NCBI GenBank assembly: GCA_003446605.1
Contig: DMDF01000029.1
Coordinates: forward strand, 1 to 24,262
Direction: 5' to 3'
Length of the DNA: 24,262 nt
DNA from: Anaerolineaceae bacterium
Lineage (GTDB): Bacteria > Chloroflexota > Anaerolineae > Anaerolineales > Anaerolineaceae
Shown here: positions 15,607 through 22,890 of the stretch, in pieces
How the letters are laid out: the number at the start of each line of letters is the position of its first letter
How positions within the stretch are numbered: the first letter of the stretch is position 1
Notes under the pieces: model-generated
What the model saw: only the letters and a program-made list of their open reading frames with translations
The model's database searches: none
What the model was told of the DNA's origin: nothing
Position numbers and translations under genes: made by a program

Positions 15607-16392
15607 TTATTTAACCTCCTGCCAACGCAGTAGGCGCTTTTCAAGCAGAAGAACGATTCCGTATAAACAGATTGCCAGCAGAACGAGGGTTAACACCGCC
15701 ACAAAGACCAGCGCGGTATCGTATTGCCCGCGTCCCACATTGATTAGAAATCCTAACCCTTTATCCGCGCCAGCCAGCTCTCCTACCACGGCGCCGATCA
15801 CAGAAAGGGTTGCACCCACGCGCATGCCCCCCAGTAGAATTGGCAGGGCGGCGGGCAGTTCCAGGTAACGCAAGGTTTGCCAGCGAGTAGCGTGCAGGGT
15901 GCGCATCAGATCGCGCATGCTGTCAGGAACGGCATGCAGCCCTACCAGCGTATTCACCAGTACCGGAAAAAATACTGTCAGCGAGCAAATCAAAATCTTT
16001 GACATCACCCCTGAACCAAACCAGATGATAAGAAGTGGAGCAATGGCAGCCACCGGAACTGCCTGACTGGCAACCAGGAATGGAGAGAGTATGTTCTCGA
16101 GAACCTTGGATTTAGAGAGCAGATATCCTAGCAGAGAAGCGGTCAAAATTCCAAAAAACAAGCCGCTCAACACCTCAGTTAGGGTTGCCAGCAGATGGCG
16201 TGCTAGACTGCCATCGCGAATTGCAACTCCCAATCGCATCCATACTTGCTGTGGTGAAGGCAGGATGAAAGCTGGTAATTTCAACAGCAGTACCAGCCCC
16301 TGCCAGACGAACAGAAAAAGTAGCAATGCAATGGGGTATACCCAAATAGACGGTTTACGCTCGGATTCAGTTTTTATTTTCTTGTTTTTCAT
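15607..16392 (-). CDS. ribX: ABC transporter permease, RibX-like (riboflavin uptake)
   Basis: A 261-aa permease of the SsuC/ThiX class with about six membrane spans. The cytoplasmic EAA-type loop is MRDLMRTLHATRWQTLRYLE followed by LPAALPILLGGMRVG (about residues 158-192). It is the first gene after the FMN riboswitch; its ATG comes only four bases after the terminator's pure T-run, so the anti-terminator/terminator choice sits directly at the ribosome-binding zone and may affect both transcription and translation. No separate strong ribosome site is seen apart from GGGG within the terminator stem. Substrate assignment to riboflavin rests on the riboswitch. Confidence 0.87.
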   Translation of the reverse strand: MKNKKIKTESERKPSIWVYPIALLLFLFVWQGLVLLLKLPAFILPSPQQVWMRLGVAIRDGSLARHLLATLTEVLSGLFFGILTASLLGYLLSKSKVLENILSPFLVASQAVPVAAIAPLLIIWFGSGVMSKILICSLTVFFPVLVNTLVGLHAVPDSMRDLMRTLHATRWQTLRYLELPAALPILLGGMRVGATLSVIGAVVGELAGADKGLGFLINVGRGQYDTALVFVAVLTLVLLAICLYGIVLLLEKRLLRWQEVK

Positions 16393-16395
16393 TGT

Positions 16396-16426
16396 AAATA
16401 AAAAAGCCCCGAACTTTTTCAGGGCT
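16396..16426 (-). terminator. Riboswitch expression-platform terminator before ribX
   Basis: On the minus strand AGCCCTGAA (16426-16418) pairs with TTCGGGGCT (16413-16405), nine pairs including one G-U, around a 4-base loop, followed by T6 and further T-rich sequence. It begins about 20 bases after the aptamer and would stop transcription when FMN is bound. Confidence 0.88.
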
Positions 16427-16444
16427 GTATTGGTCTGGTTTAAA

Positions 16445-16567
16445 CCTTCTTTTATCCGGACTGTACCGTCGACCCCGGAATTTCACCGGATCTGCGCATT
16501 GCAGCGCTTGTGGGTTATCACCACCGATCGGGAATTGAGAGCGTACTCTCTCACCCTGCCCTGAAGG
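16445..16567 (-). promoter_or_regulatory. FMN riboswitch (RFN element)
   Basis: The minus strand matches the RFN aptamer in order: CCTTCAGGGCAGGGTG, AATTCCCGATCGGTGGTGAT, AACCCACAAGC, GATCCGGTGAAATTCCGG, GGTCGACGGTACAGTCCGG and a closing GAAGG that pairs with the initial CCTTC (P1). The third helix has GTGG/CCAC where GCGG/CCGC is common, a compensated change. The loop of the second helix carries an inserted hairpin (GAGAG/CTCTC). It binds FMN and would shut down the downstream transporter when flavin is plentiful. Confidence 0.95.
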
Positions 16568-16581
16568 ACTTTATATGGGGC

Positions 16582-16610
16582 AGTATAACTCCAACTATAA
16601 TGAGTGTCAA
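16582..16610 (-). promoter_or_regulatory. Promoter of the riboflavin transporter operon
   Basis: TTGACA (16605-16610), a 17-bp spacer and TATACT (16582-16587) on the minus strand, placing the transcription start a few bases before the riboswitch. A near-consensus sigma-70-type promoter. Confidence 0.85.
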
Positions 16611-16711
16611 GAAGGCTGCATTTTTGTTAATAGAATGATAATGCTTTCTTTATATTGGTTCTGCTTGATTGTGATATAAAAACGCAGGTAGAAAGTATTG
16701 AAGGAAAAACT

Positions 16712-18058
16712 ATGTTGATTGTCATTTCAGATATTCACCTGGAGGAATGTACCCTGGGGGTGCACCCGGCATTGCGGGTCAACCGCAACCTGGATGCAAA
16801 AGCCTACCAGAAGTTCATTCGAGGTATTGCCAAGGAAGCGGCGGTCAACCACGCACGTTCGGTTGATCTGGTTCTGGCAGGCGATATTCTTGAACTTAAC
16901 CATTCCAATATCTGGTATGAGAATGGAGTTAAACCCTATATCAATGCGAAGGAAATCACACCCGGGTCTGAACATGAGAAAAAAATTCTACGTCTGCTGG
17001 ACCTGATTGGGGAAGAGGAGAAAGTGGCAGCATCCCTGGCGGTGATCCGTGATTTTTCCACGTATTTCAGTACTGATTTTCATCTGCATTACCTGTTGGG
17101 AAATCATGACCGTCTGGTGAATGCCACCCCTGCCACACGTGCAAAGGCGCGTGCGTTGCTCGGATTGCCGGGCAGTGATGCTCCCCTGCCACATACTTTT
17201 ACCTATATGGATCATGATAAACCGCTGGCATTTGTACGACATGGGCATGAATATGACCCCATGAACTTTTCTGCGAACTATAGAACTGCCTCTCTTATTC
17301 CAGCGAATATTCCGCTGCAGGAATACGAAGCAGCCCCGGTGGATGATTTTTCCGCGATTGAGCTCGTGTATAAACTGCCTTACCTGTTTGCATCTCATTA
17401 TGGCACGCAAACCATTCTGCAGAACGAGAATTTACAGCACCTCTATTTTCGGTTGGTAGAATTTCAGGATGTTAGACCGCAATCCGCCCTCATTAATTTC
17501 CTCCTGACCATGCCGGGTTTCACCCGCCGCCAGGTATGGCAGTATCTGGAACCTATCATCCTCAAAGCGGTTAATGATCTGCGCAAAGATCCTTATTTGA
17601 ACTCTCCAGCAATGCAGGGCAATATTCTGCGGAAGATCGTTCGCTTGAACCCGTGGCACAAGAATATTCCTTACCGGTTGGTTCACCGCGCTTCAAATTC
17701 CATCACAAATCGCATCGGAAAGAATGAGCAAGATTTACCGGCTGGGAGAGAAGAGCTGCTGCAAAAAAATGGGGACTCAGTACGCTGTGTTATATCGGGT
17801 CATACCCACCAACCGCAGGTAGCATTGCTGGATGCACAGGATGGTGTGGAACGTTATTACTTCAACTCGGGCACCTGGCGTAATCAGGTACCTGTCTCAC
17901 CCAACCAGGCTAGTTTTGGGCGCATCAAGACCTTTTCGAACGTTGTGGTGTACGGCGCAGACGAGAATCACTCTCATACTGAAACACGCTCAACCTGGTC
18001 ATTTGATTTCTCGGCAGGATTTAGCCAGAAATTTTATAATGGCATGCGCAGAGTGTAA
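16712..18058 (+). CDS. Calcineurin-like metallophosphoesterase
   Basis: A 448-aa phosphoesterase with all metal-binding motifs of the calcineurin-like fold: DIH (residues 7-9), GD (57-58), GNHD (130-133), HGHE (177-180) and GHTH (363-366). It is longer than typical family members because of a ~180-residue helical insertion between the last two motifs. I choose the ATG at 16712, which begins right at MLIVISDIH and has AAGGAAA seven bases upstream; an earlier TTG/ATG frame start at 16655 would add 19 residues unlike the fold. There is no signal peptide, so it is cytoplasmic. Substrate unknown (nucleotide, phospholipid headgroup or protein phosphate are all possible). It is monocistronic, divergent from the riboflavin operon. 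Confidence 0.9.
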   Translation: MLIVISDIHLEECTLGVHPALRVNRNLDAKAYQKFIRGIAKEAAVNHARSVDLVLAGDILELNHSNIWYENGVKPYINAKEITPGSEHEKKILRLLDLIGEEEKVAASLAVIRDFSTYFSTDFHLHYLLGNHDRLVNATPATRAKARALLGLPGSDAPLPHTFTYMDHDKPLAFVRHGHEYDPMNFSANYRTASLIPANIPLQEYEAAPVDDFSAIELVYKLPYLFASHYGTQTILQNENLQHLYFRLVEFQDVRPQSALINFLLTMPGFTRRQVWQYLEPIILKAVNDLRKDPYLNSPAMQGNILRKIVRLNPWHKNIPYRLVHRASNSITNRIGKNEQDLPAGREELLQKNGDSVRCVISGHTHQPQVALLDAQDGVERYYFNSGTWRNQVPVSPNQASFGRIKTFSNVVVYGADENHSHTETRSTWSFDFSAGFSQKFYNGMRRV

Positions 18059-18085
18059 AAAACAGCGGTTGTTTTGCGAAAAGGA

Positions 18086-19117
18086 TTACCCCTGGAAGAT
18101 TTTCCATTCGGTAAGGGGTCGAAGCCAGGTATGAAGTTGAACGGTGACCGGTAAGGGTCTTTGCAATACCTGCTGGCAAACAGCAGCAATATTACTGGCA
18201 GAAGTGCCACCATTTTGAATGGGCATCAAGGTACGAACTTTCTCCAGATCGAGGTAGGAGTGTACTTCCTTTCCAAGTGCCATGGCGACGAAGGTACAGG
18301 TTGAGCGCTGGGTGATCACAACCGATGCATTTGCGATCATTGGGTTAATATCGCCACGCCGGTAGATCTTTGCTTCAGGAGCCAGTCGATGAATCTCACG
18401 CCATGCGCGCCGGGCTTTTTCCATTGGGTGCAGTTTGAAGATCACTTGTCTACCTGCAGCAATTTTCACACAATGTTTGATGAAAGTAGGGCGATTGTCA
18501 AATTGTCCCGTCTCACGCAAAGGGGATGTGGCTACCAGAACATAATCGTGATAGGGAAAATCCGCATCTTTCACCGCAGTGAGGTCATCGAAGTTTGGGA
18601 TACCTGTAATGGCGATTTTGGAAGGTTTAACCCCTTTTTTAACAAACAGGTCCCGATATCCATCAGAAGCTACGCAAAAAACCTGATAAGCATCCGAAAG
18701 ACCTGTAGCAGCAGTGTTAGCGAGATAGCGCGGGAAACGCAAATATTTCACCAGTTGAAATGCCAACCCCTCTGGTTCGGTCATACCCTCCTGCACAAGC
18801 ACAAGACGTTTACCGCGAATGTTCTTCTGGATGATGAGGTCACTGCAGGTAACAACCAGATCATAGTCATTGCGTTTCCCGCGCAAATCCGGAAGGAGCT
18901 GGTGAGTATTAATATAGTTCATGGTCTCCCTGCGGTGGCGACCGCCCAGGATGGTTGCTTGCAGCATATGCATTTTGGCGAGAACGCCAACCAAACCATC
19001 AGCATAATAGGGCGTGAAAAAGGAATCAATATCGCCCATCTGCTGAGAGATCTTGTGCATCATGATGGTCTGGTTGAGCGAACCACAAATGAACAAAACA
19101 GATGGCTTTTCAGGCAT
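18086..19117 (-). CDS. GT-B-like glycosyl/glycerophosphotransferase-like protein
   Basis: A 343-aa soluble protein that looks like a two-domain GT-B fold. The first half begins SVLFICGSLNQT; the second half has VLVATSPLRETGQF (about 190-203), then VIFKLHPME (about 225-233) and NASVVITQRSTCTFVAMALGKEV (about 265-287). The KLHP segment and the late S/T-rich loop resemble CDP-glycerol glycerophosphotransferases, capsule-synthesis proteins and UDP-GlcNAc 2-epimerase-like enzymes. I cannot name donor or acceptor. It follows the HAD gene by six bases, so the two are cotranscribed, perhaps in cell-surface polymer metabolism. Confidence 0.55.
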   Translation of the reverse strand: MPEKPSVLFICGSLNQTIMMHKISQQMGDIDSFFTPYYADGLVGVLAKMHMLQATILGGRHRRETMNYINTHQLLPDLRGKRNDYDLVVTCSDLIIQKNIRGKRLVLVQEGMTEPEGLAFQLVKYLRFPRYLANTAATGLSDAYQVFCVASDGYRDLFVKKGVKPSKIAITGIPNFDDLTAVKDADFPYHDYVLVATSPLRETGQFDNRPTFIKHCVKIAAGRQVIFKLHPMEKARRAWREIHRLAPEAKIYRRGDINPMIANASVVITQRSTCTFVAMALGKEVHSYLDLEKVRTLMPIQNGGTSASNIAAVCQQVLQRPLPVTVQLHTWLRPLTEWKIFQG

Positions 19118-19123
19118 GGCTTT

Positions 19124-19828
19124 TTAATAAGTGAAGGGTTGCAGCTGTGGAAGCGGCGTGAAAATATCGGGGAGGATAAAATCCTTTTCGATCAATTCAA
19201 ACGCAGCCGGCAGGTTGTGAAGATGGGACATGGAAAGATGCGCACCAAATGGCAGCGCTCCTTCCCCGACCCAGATGGTCGAAAAACCGATATGAGCAGC
19301 GGGTTTGAGATTGCGTGCGGAATCATCAATAAAAACACACTGCCACGGGTCAGGATCGCCTGCCATCTCCAAGGCATGATGATAAACCCAGGGATGGGGT
19401 TTGGATACATATTCCATGGTCCACACATCCAGGATGCCCTCAAAACAATCGGTGATTTCTAATTTATCGAGCACTCTAAGCGCATGATTACGGTCAGAAT
19501 TGGTGAAGATCCACTTGGGCGTTGAGATGGAGATAAGACTTTCTCGCAACACAGGATCGGGTTTCAAGTAAGCATCCAGATCAAGATCATGAACAAAAGC
19601 CAGATAATCTTTGGGATCAAATACAAAATCCTGTTGGAGACCGCGAAGAGAGGACCCGTATGTTTGGTAATAATGCTCCATGAGGGAAGGGACCTGTGCA
19701 TGCGGTACATGCAGGACTTTTTCGACATATAAAGCAATCCGTTCGGTCATAGCTTCCATCATTCCATTATTCCGGTCATATACTGTACCATCCAGATCGA
19801 TAAAAAAAGTTGTAATAGTTTTTTGCAT
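19124..19828 (-). CDS. HAD-family hydrolase (pyrimidine 5'-nucleotidase, SDT1-like)
   Basis: A 234-aa HAD phosphatase. Motif I is FIDLDGTVYD (nucleophile Asp11, acid Asp13), motif II WIFTNSDRNHALRVLDKL, motif III the Lys in KPHPWVYHHAL, motif IV FIDDSARNLKPA. The cap region TYGSSLRGLQ and overall order match the pyrimidine 5'-nucleotidase (SDT1/PHM8) group, which dephosphorylates UMP/CMP or similar nucleotides. I begin at the ATG at 19828; the frame extends to a TTG at 19855 with no support. No ribosome site is seen and the -10 box lies six bases before the ATG, suggesting a leaderless mRNA. First gene of a two-gene unit. Confidence 0.85.
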   Translation of the reverse strand: MQKTITTFFIDLDGTVYDRNNGMMEAMTERIALYVEKVLHVPHAQVPSLMEHYYQTYGSSLRGLQQDFVFDPKDYLAFVHDLDLDAYLKPDPVLRESLISISTPKWIFTNSDRNHALRVLDKLEITDCFEGILDVWTMEYVSKPHPWVYHHALEMAGDPDPWQCVFIDDSARNLKPAAHIGFSTIWVGEGALPFGAHLSMSHLHNLPAAFELIEKDFILPDIFTPLPQLQPFTY

Positions 19829-19834
19829 GTTGCC

Positions 19835-19862
19835 AGTATAAAAGCCCAATGTCAAGAATCAA
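19835..19862 (-). promoter_or_regulatory. Promoter of the HAD-GT operon, apparently leaderless
   Basis: TTGATT (19857-19862), 16-bp spacer and TATACT (19835-19840) on the minus strand. Only six bases separate the -10 box from the ATG at 19828, so transcription should start at or next to the A of ATG. Confidence 0.6.
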
Positions 19863-20162
19863 CGAAGAACAGGTTAACGTTTTGTTAGGTTTTTCACTGA
19901 ATTGGATTGTCAATTTAATCGGAATGGGAAAACAAAAGGGATTCCGGTACATTCAAACGGAGATATTTACTATCTTTCGAGAAAAACTTGTGCAGGCTAC
20001 GATCACATAACCGTTTGGTGGGCGCTGATGAACGCCAGCGCCATGAAGAGCACCCAGGCAATTGTAAAAATGACCATCTCGGTAGTATCGTCTGCAGCGC
20101 ATAAGGGTTTATTGCTATTGTCTGTCTAGAGGATATTGCCAAAATATAGAAAATCATAAATT
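19863..20162. other. Intergenic region between divergent HAD and GNAT genes
   Basis: About 300 bp with no recognised gene. A minus-strand frame at 20003-20077 would encode 24 hydrophobic residues (one possible membrane span) but has no ribosome site. The long antisense frame covering the GNAT gene is a shadow. Confidence 0.45.
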
Positions 20163-20195
20163 TGGCTGACAGCCAGTGATGAACAAGAATATAGA
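20163..20195 (+). promoter_or_regulatory. Candidate promoter with overlapping palindrome for the GNAT gene
   Basis: CTGACA (20166-20171), 18-bp spacer and TATAGA (20190-20195) form a plausible promoter 28 bases before the ATG. The -35 lies inside the perfect palindrome TGGCTGACAGCCA (20163-20175), a possible repressor site. Confidence 0.4.
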
Positions 20196-20223
20196 CAGCA
20201 CGTAGTACAGGTACAATTAATGA

Positions 20224-20676
20224 ATGGAAAAGGAAGCATCTCTTTCTATCAGGTCTGCTACATGGCGTGATTTGCAGGAGCTCAACCATCTTGAGCATGT
20301 TTGTTTTGAGAGGGATGTCTGGCCGCTGATTGATCTGCTGGGAGTGCTGACGTTTCCGGGCATGGTCCGTTTGAAAGCAGAACTGGATGGAAAGATGATC
20401 GGATTCATCGGTGGAGAAACCCGTGATCACCAGCGCACCGGATGGATCATCACATTGGGAGTGCTGCAAGAATATCGCCGGCAGGGTGTGGCACAAGCAC
20501 TCCTCAGAGAATGTGAACAGCAGTTATCTACAAAGGTGGTGCGCTTGTGTGTGCGGATATCGAATGAAGCTGCCATAAACCTGTACAAAAAGATGGGATA
20601 TATCCAGATCGAGGTCTGGTCGCAATATTATCAAGGCGGGGAAGATGCGCTGGTGCTGGAGAAACACATTGTTTAA
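20224..20676 (+). CDS. GNAT-family N-acetyltransferase (RimI-like)
   Basis: A 150-aa acetyltransferase. Acetyl-CoA motif A is ITLGVLQEYRRQGVAQALL (about residues 77-95; the R-R-Q-G-V-A loop holds the pyrophosphate), followed by motif B NEAAINLYKKMGYI. The layout is that of RimI-type protein or small-molecule acetyltransferases. The acceptor cannot be predicted. It is followed closely by the SMP-30-like gene (18 bases), so the two are probably cotranscribed. Confidence 0.88.
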   Translation: MEKEASLSIRSATWRDLQELNHLEHVCFERDVWPLIDLLGVLTFPGMVRLKAELDGKMIGFIGGETRDHQRTGWIITLGVLQEYRRQGVAQALLRECEQQLSTKVVRLCVRISNEAAINLYKKMGYIQIEVWSQYYQGGEDALVLEKHIV

Positions 20677-20694
20677 TACTGATTGAAAGGGATG

Positions 20695-21558
20695 ATGAAA
20701 GCAATTACTGTACTTGAATGCCATAATGAATTAGGAGAGGGACCTATCTGGCATCCCCTCGAAAATAGATTGTATTGGCTGGATATTCTGCAAAAGAAGA
20801 TCCAACGATATGACCCGCGCACGGGGGAATACCAGGTCATTAACATCAACCATCTGGTCAGTGCGTTGGGTCTGCGCGGCACCAATACCTTCATCACGGC
20901 AGGGGAAGACGGGTTTGCGTTTTGGGATTCTGACCGGGACACTTTTCATCCTATCGGGCACCCTGAAAAGGGAAAACCAAACGCGCGTTTCAATGATGGC
21001 AAGGTTGATCGCGATGGACGCTTCTGGGCTGGCACCATGACTACCCATGATACCAGCAGTACACTGTACCGGTTAGATGAGAACCTTATGATAACCCCCA
21101 TAATCCACAATGTCACCATATCCAACGGAATTGGTTGGTCGCCGGATGACTGTGTGATGTATCACGCCGATACCTTGAAGCATACAATTTTCGCATACGA
21201 TTTTGACCACGAGAACGGCACAATCAGCCATAAGAGAGAGTTGGTGCGCTTTTCAGGGCAGGAAGGCAACCCGGATGGTTTGACGGTGGATGCAAACGGT
21301 TGTGTGTGGTGTGCTCTGTGGGGGGGATGGCGTGTGGAATGCTATTCCCCTGAAGGGAAATTTCTGGAAAAGGTGGAGGTCCCGGTACAACAACCCTCAT
21401 CGTGCGCGTTTGGTGGGGATGATTTTACAACACTTTATATCACCTCCGCTCGCGAGGGATTATCGACAGAGCAGCTGGCAGATCAGCCGCAAGCAGGCAA
21501 TCTATTCCAGTGCCAGCCGGGGGTGTGCGGTTTGCCGGAACCGAAATTTGCCGGGTGA
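20695..21558 (+). CDS. SMP-30/gluconolactonase-like protein (sugar lactonase family)
   Basis: A 287-aa six-bladed beta-propeller of the SMP-30/gluconolactonase/LRE family. The metal ligands are visible: Glu15 in NELGEGPIW, Asn in ARFNDGKVDRDGRFWAGT and VTISNGIGWSPDD, and Asp in GNPDGLTVD. Such enzymes hydrolyse sugar lactones to aldonates with Ca or Zn. I prefer the ATG at 20695 (MKAITVLE), three bases after GAAAGGG; an ATG at 20692 and a TTG at 20683 are in frame. There is no signal peptide, so cytoplasmic. The actual lactone is not determinable. Confidence 0.9.
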   Translation: MKAITVLECHNELGEGPIWHPLENRLYWLDILQKKIQRYDPRTGEYQVININHLVSALGLRGTNTFITAGEDGFAFWDSDRDTFHPIGHPEKGKPNARFNDGKVDRDGRFWAGTMTTHDTSSTLYRLDENLMITPIIHNVTISNGIGWSPDDCVMYHADTLKHTIFAYDFDHENGTISHKRELVRFSGQEGNPDGLTVDANGCVWCALWGGWRVECYSPEGKFLEKVEVPVQQPSSCAFGGDDFTTLYITSAREGLSTEQLADQPQAGNLFQCQPGVCGLPEPKFAG

Positions 21559-21594
21559 TGTAAAAAGTAGCATGTTTTGAGAGATAGACAAAGG

Positions 21595-21609
21595 GTATAC
21601 GCGGTATAC
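21595..21609. promoter_or_regulatory. GTATAC-GCG-GTATAC palindromic site upstream of membrane-protein gene
   Basis: Two copies of the self-complementary GTATAC (21595-21600, 21604-21609) are separated by GCG, 23 bases before the start codon. The second copy overlaps a TATACT that could be a -10 box. It has the look of a dimer-bound operator, but no regulator is next to it. Confidence 0.45.
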
Positions 21610-21631
21610 TTAGGCGGTTTGAGGAGGCAGC

Positions 21632-22249
21632 ATGAACGATTTTCGCAGGATATTCCCTAAAGTAGAGCCTATATTGATGTTTGCCATTTTTGGCGGTGTG
21701 TTTCCCATCCTGTGTTTCCTGATCGGTTGGTGGGGCAGCATTACCTTTTTACCGGAGAGTTCCATTAAATATGGCGCACTGGGTGGACTGCTGGTCGGGA
21801 TCGTGATCGATATCCTTTTTGTGGGTAAATGGGTGGTGAATGCGTATCGCTTGAATTTGGTATGGATGGCGGTGATCTATATTTTTTATTCGGTTGGGCT
21901 GTATGGATTTTTCATGGGTGTGCCGGTTTTTAACTTCTTACTGGGATTATTAGCCGGTTTTTACATGGGACTGCGCACATTAGAAGAGCAGAGGGCACCG
22001 TTAGAAGCGGAAGTGATCTTTAAAAAAACCGGAATTTTCACCAGCGTGGTGCTGGCAATTGCCTGCTGTGTCTCCCTGTGGTTAGCGACCAACGATGCCA
22101 CTACCGCAGCGAATATCAGCGGTATGTTTGCCCTGAAAGAACCGCTTTCTCAAGAGACGGTTTTGTTAATATCCGGTGTTGGGGGAGTTGCCATGGTTGT
22201 CCTCGAATTTTATGTCACGCGCGCCATGGCGCGTTGGGCATACCGCTAG
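21632..22249 (+). CDS. Multi-pass membrane protein of unknown function
   Basis: A 205-aa hydrophobic protein with about five to six membrane spans (near residues 14-36, 45-65, 77-97, 99-115, 135-153 and 177-197) and short loops. I recognise no family signature. A strong ribosome site (GAGGAGG) precedes the ATG. The LysE-type exporter gene begins five bases after its stop, so the two are cotranscribed and could act together. Nothing in the sequence shows a transported substrate or active site. Confidence 0.75.
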   Translation: MNDFRRIFPKVEPILMFAIFGGVFPILCFLIGWWGSITFLPESSIKYGALGGLLVGIVIDILFVGKWVVNAYRLNLVWMAVIYIFYSVGLYGFFMGVPVFNFLLGLLAGFYMGLRTLEEQRAPLEAEVIFKKTGIFTSVVLAIACCVSLWLATNDATTAANISGMFALKEPLSQETVLLISGVGGVAMVVLEFYVTRAMARWAYR

Positions 22250-22254
22250 CTGCT

Positions 22255-22881
22255 ATGCTGGGGGTGTGGGCGTTATTCATCAAGGGCATGGGGCTTGGCT
22301 TTTCCATTGCTGCGCCGGTTGGACCCATCGGTGTGCTGTGCATCCAACGCACTCTCAAAAAAGGGATTCGTTCTGGTTTTATTTCAGGGCTGGGGGCTGC
22401 CTCTGCTGATCTGCTTTATGGCGCGCTGGCGGCTTTTGGGGCGGTGTGGCTGGGGAACAATCTGGTACAGTATCAAATTCCACTGCGTGTTGTGGGAGGG
22501 ATAGTGCTTATCTTTCTGGGGATCAAAGCGTTTTTCCAGAAGGAACAAGGCGCAACGATTGCACCCGCACCCCGTGGTCTGTTGGCGGATTATGGTTCCA
22601 CCTTCTTGCTGACACTGACCAATCCCATCACCATCCTTTCTTTCACCGCGGTGTATGCGGGGTTGGGCTTCGTTGAGGGACAGGCTTCAATGAACCAGAT
22701 GGTGGGACTGGTGCTGGGAGTTTTTTGCGGCTCTGCCTGTTGGTGGTTGCTGCTGAGCAGCCTGGTCTCCTTGTTGCGCGGGCATCTAAAACCGGCTTTC
22801 TATTCCATTATCAATAAAGTTGCCGGTGTCATCCTGGTCGGTTTTGGCATCTCGCTGATTGCAGCCATCTTTCACAGCTGA
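22255..22881 (+). CDS. LysE/RhtB-family amino-acid exporter
   Basis: A 208-aa membrane protein. Its N-terminus, FIKGMGLGFSIAAPVGPIG followed by VLCIQRTLKKGIRSGFISGLGAA, matches the LysE family signature, with LTNPITILSF in the middle as in RhtB/LysE proteins. Six membrane spans are expected. The open frame runs further upstream (to 22078) across the preceding gene; I start at the ATG at 22255, which begins the first membrane segment. LysE-type proteins export amino acids or related small molecules. The substrate is unknown. Confidence 0.88.
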   Translation: MLGVWALFIKGMGLGFSIAAPVGPIGVLCIQRTLKKGIRSGFISGLGAASADLLYGALAAFGAVWLGNNLVQYQIPLRVVGGIVLIFLGIKAFFQKEQGATIAPAPRGLLADYGSTFLLTLTNPITILSFTAVYAGLGFVEGQASMNQMVGLVLGVFCGSACWWLLLSSLVSLLRGHLKPAFYSIINKVAGVILVGFGISLIAAIFHS

Positions 22882-22890
22882 TACAAAATA

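Noticed and set aside
12795..16392. Annotation of the ABC operon as thiamine-precursor (HMP) uptake
   Set aside because: The leader is an FMN aptamer, not a TPP (THI box) element, so flavin is the better supported substrate.
18088..18119. Imperfect hairpin ACCCCT/AGGGGT at the convergent ends of the phosphoesterase and GT genes
   Set aside because: The stem has six pairs with a 20-base loop and no T-run on either strand, and lies inside the GT coding end; too weak to call a terminator.
18389..19462. 357-codon plus-strand frame
   Set aside because: It lies opposite the GT-like and HAD genes; those carry family motifs, this one does not.
19915..20496. 193-codon minus-strand frame
   Set aside because: It is antisense to the GNAT gene, whose family motifs are unmistakable; the frame has no recognisable domain or ribosome site.
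22078..22254. N-terminal extension of the LysE-family frame
   Set aside because: It overlaps the membrane-protein gene in another frame and is rich in Cys, His and Arg; the family's first membrane segment begins at 22255.
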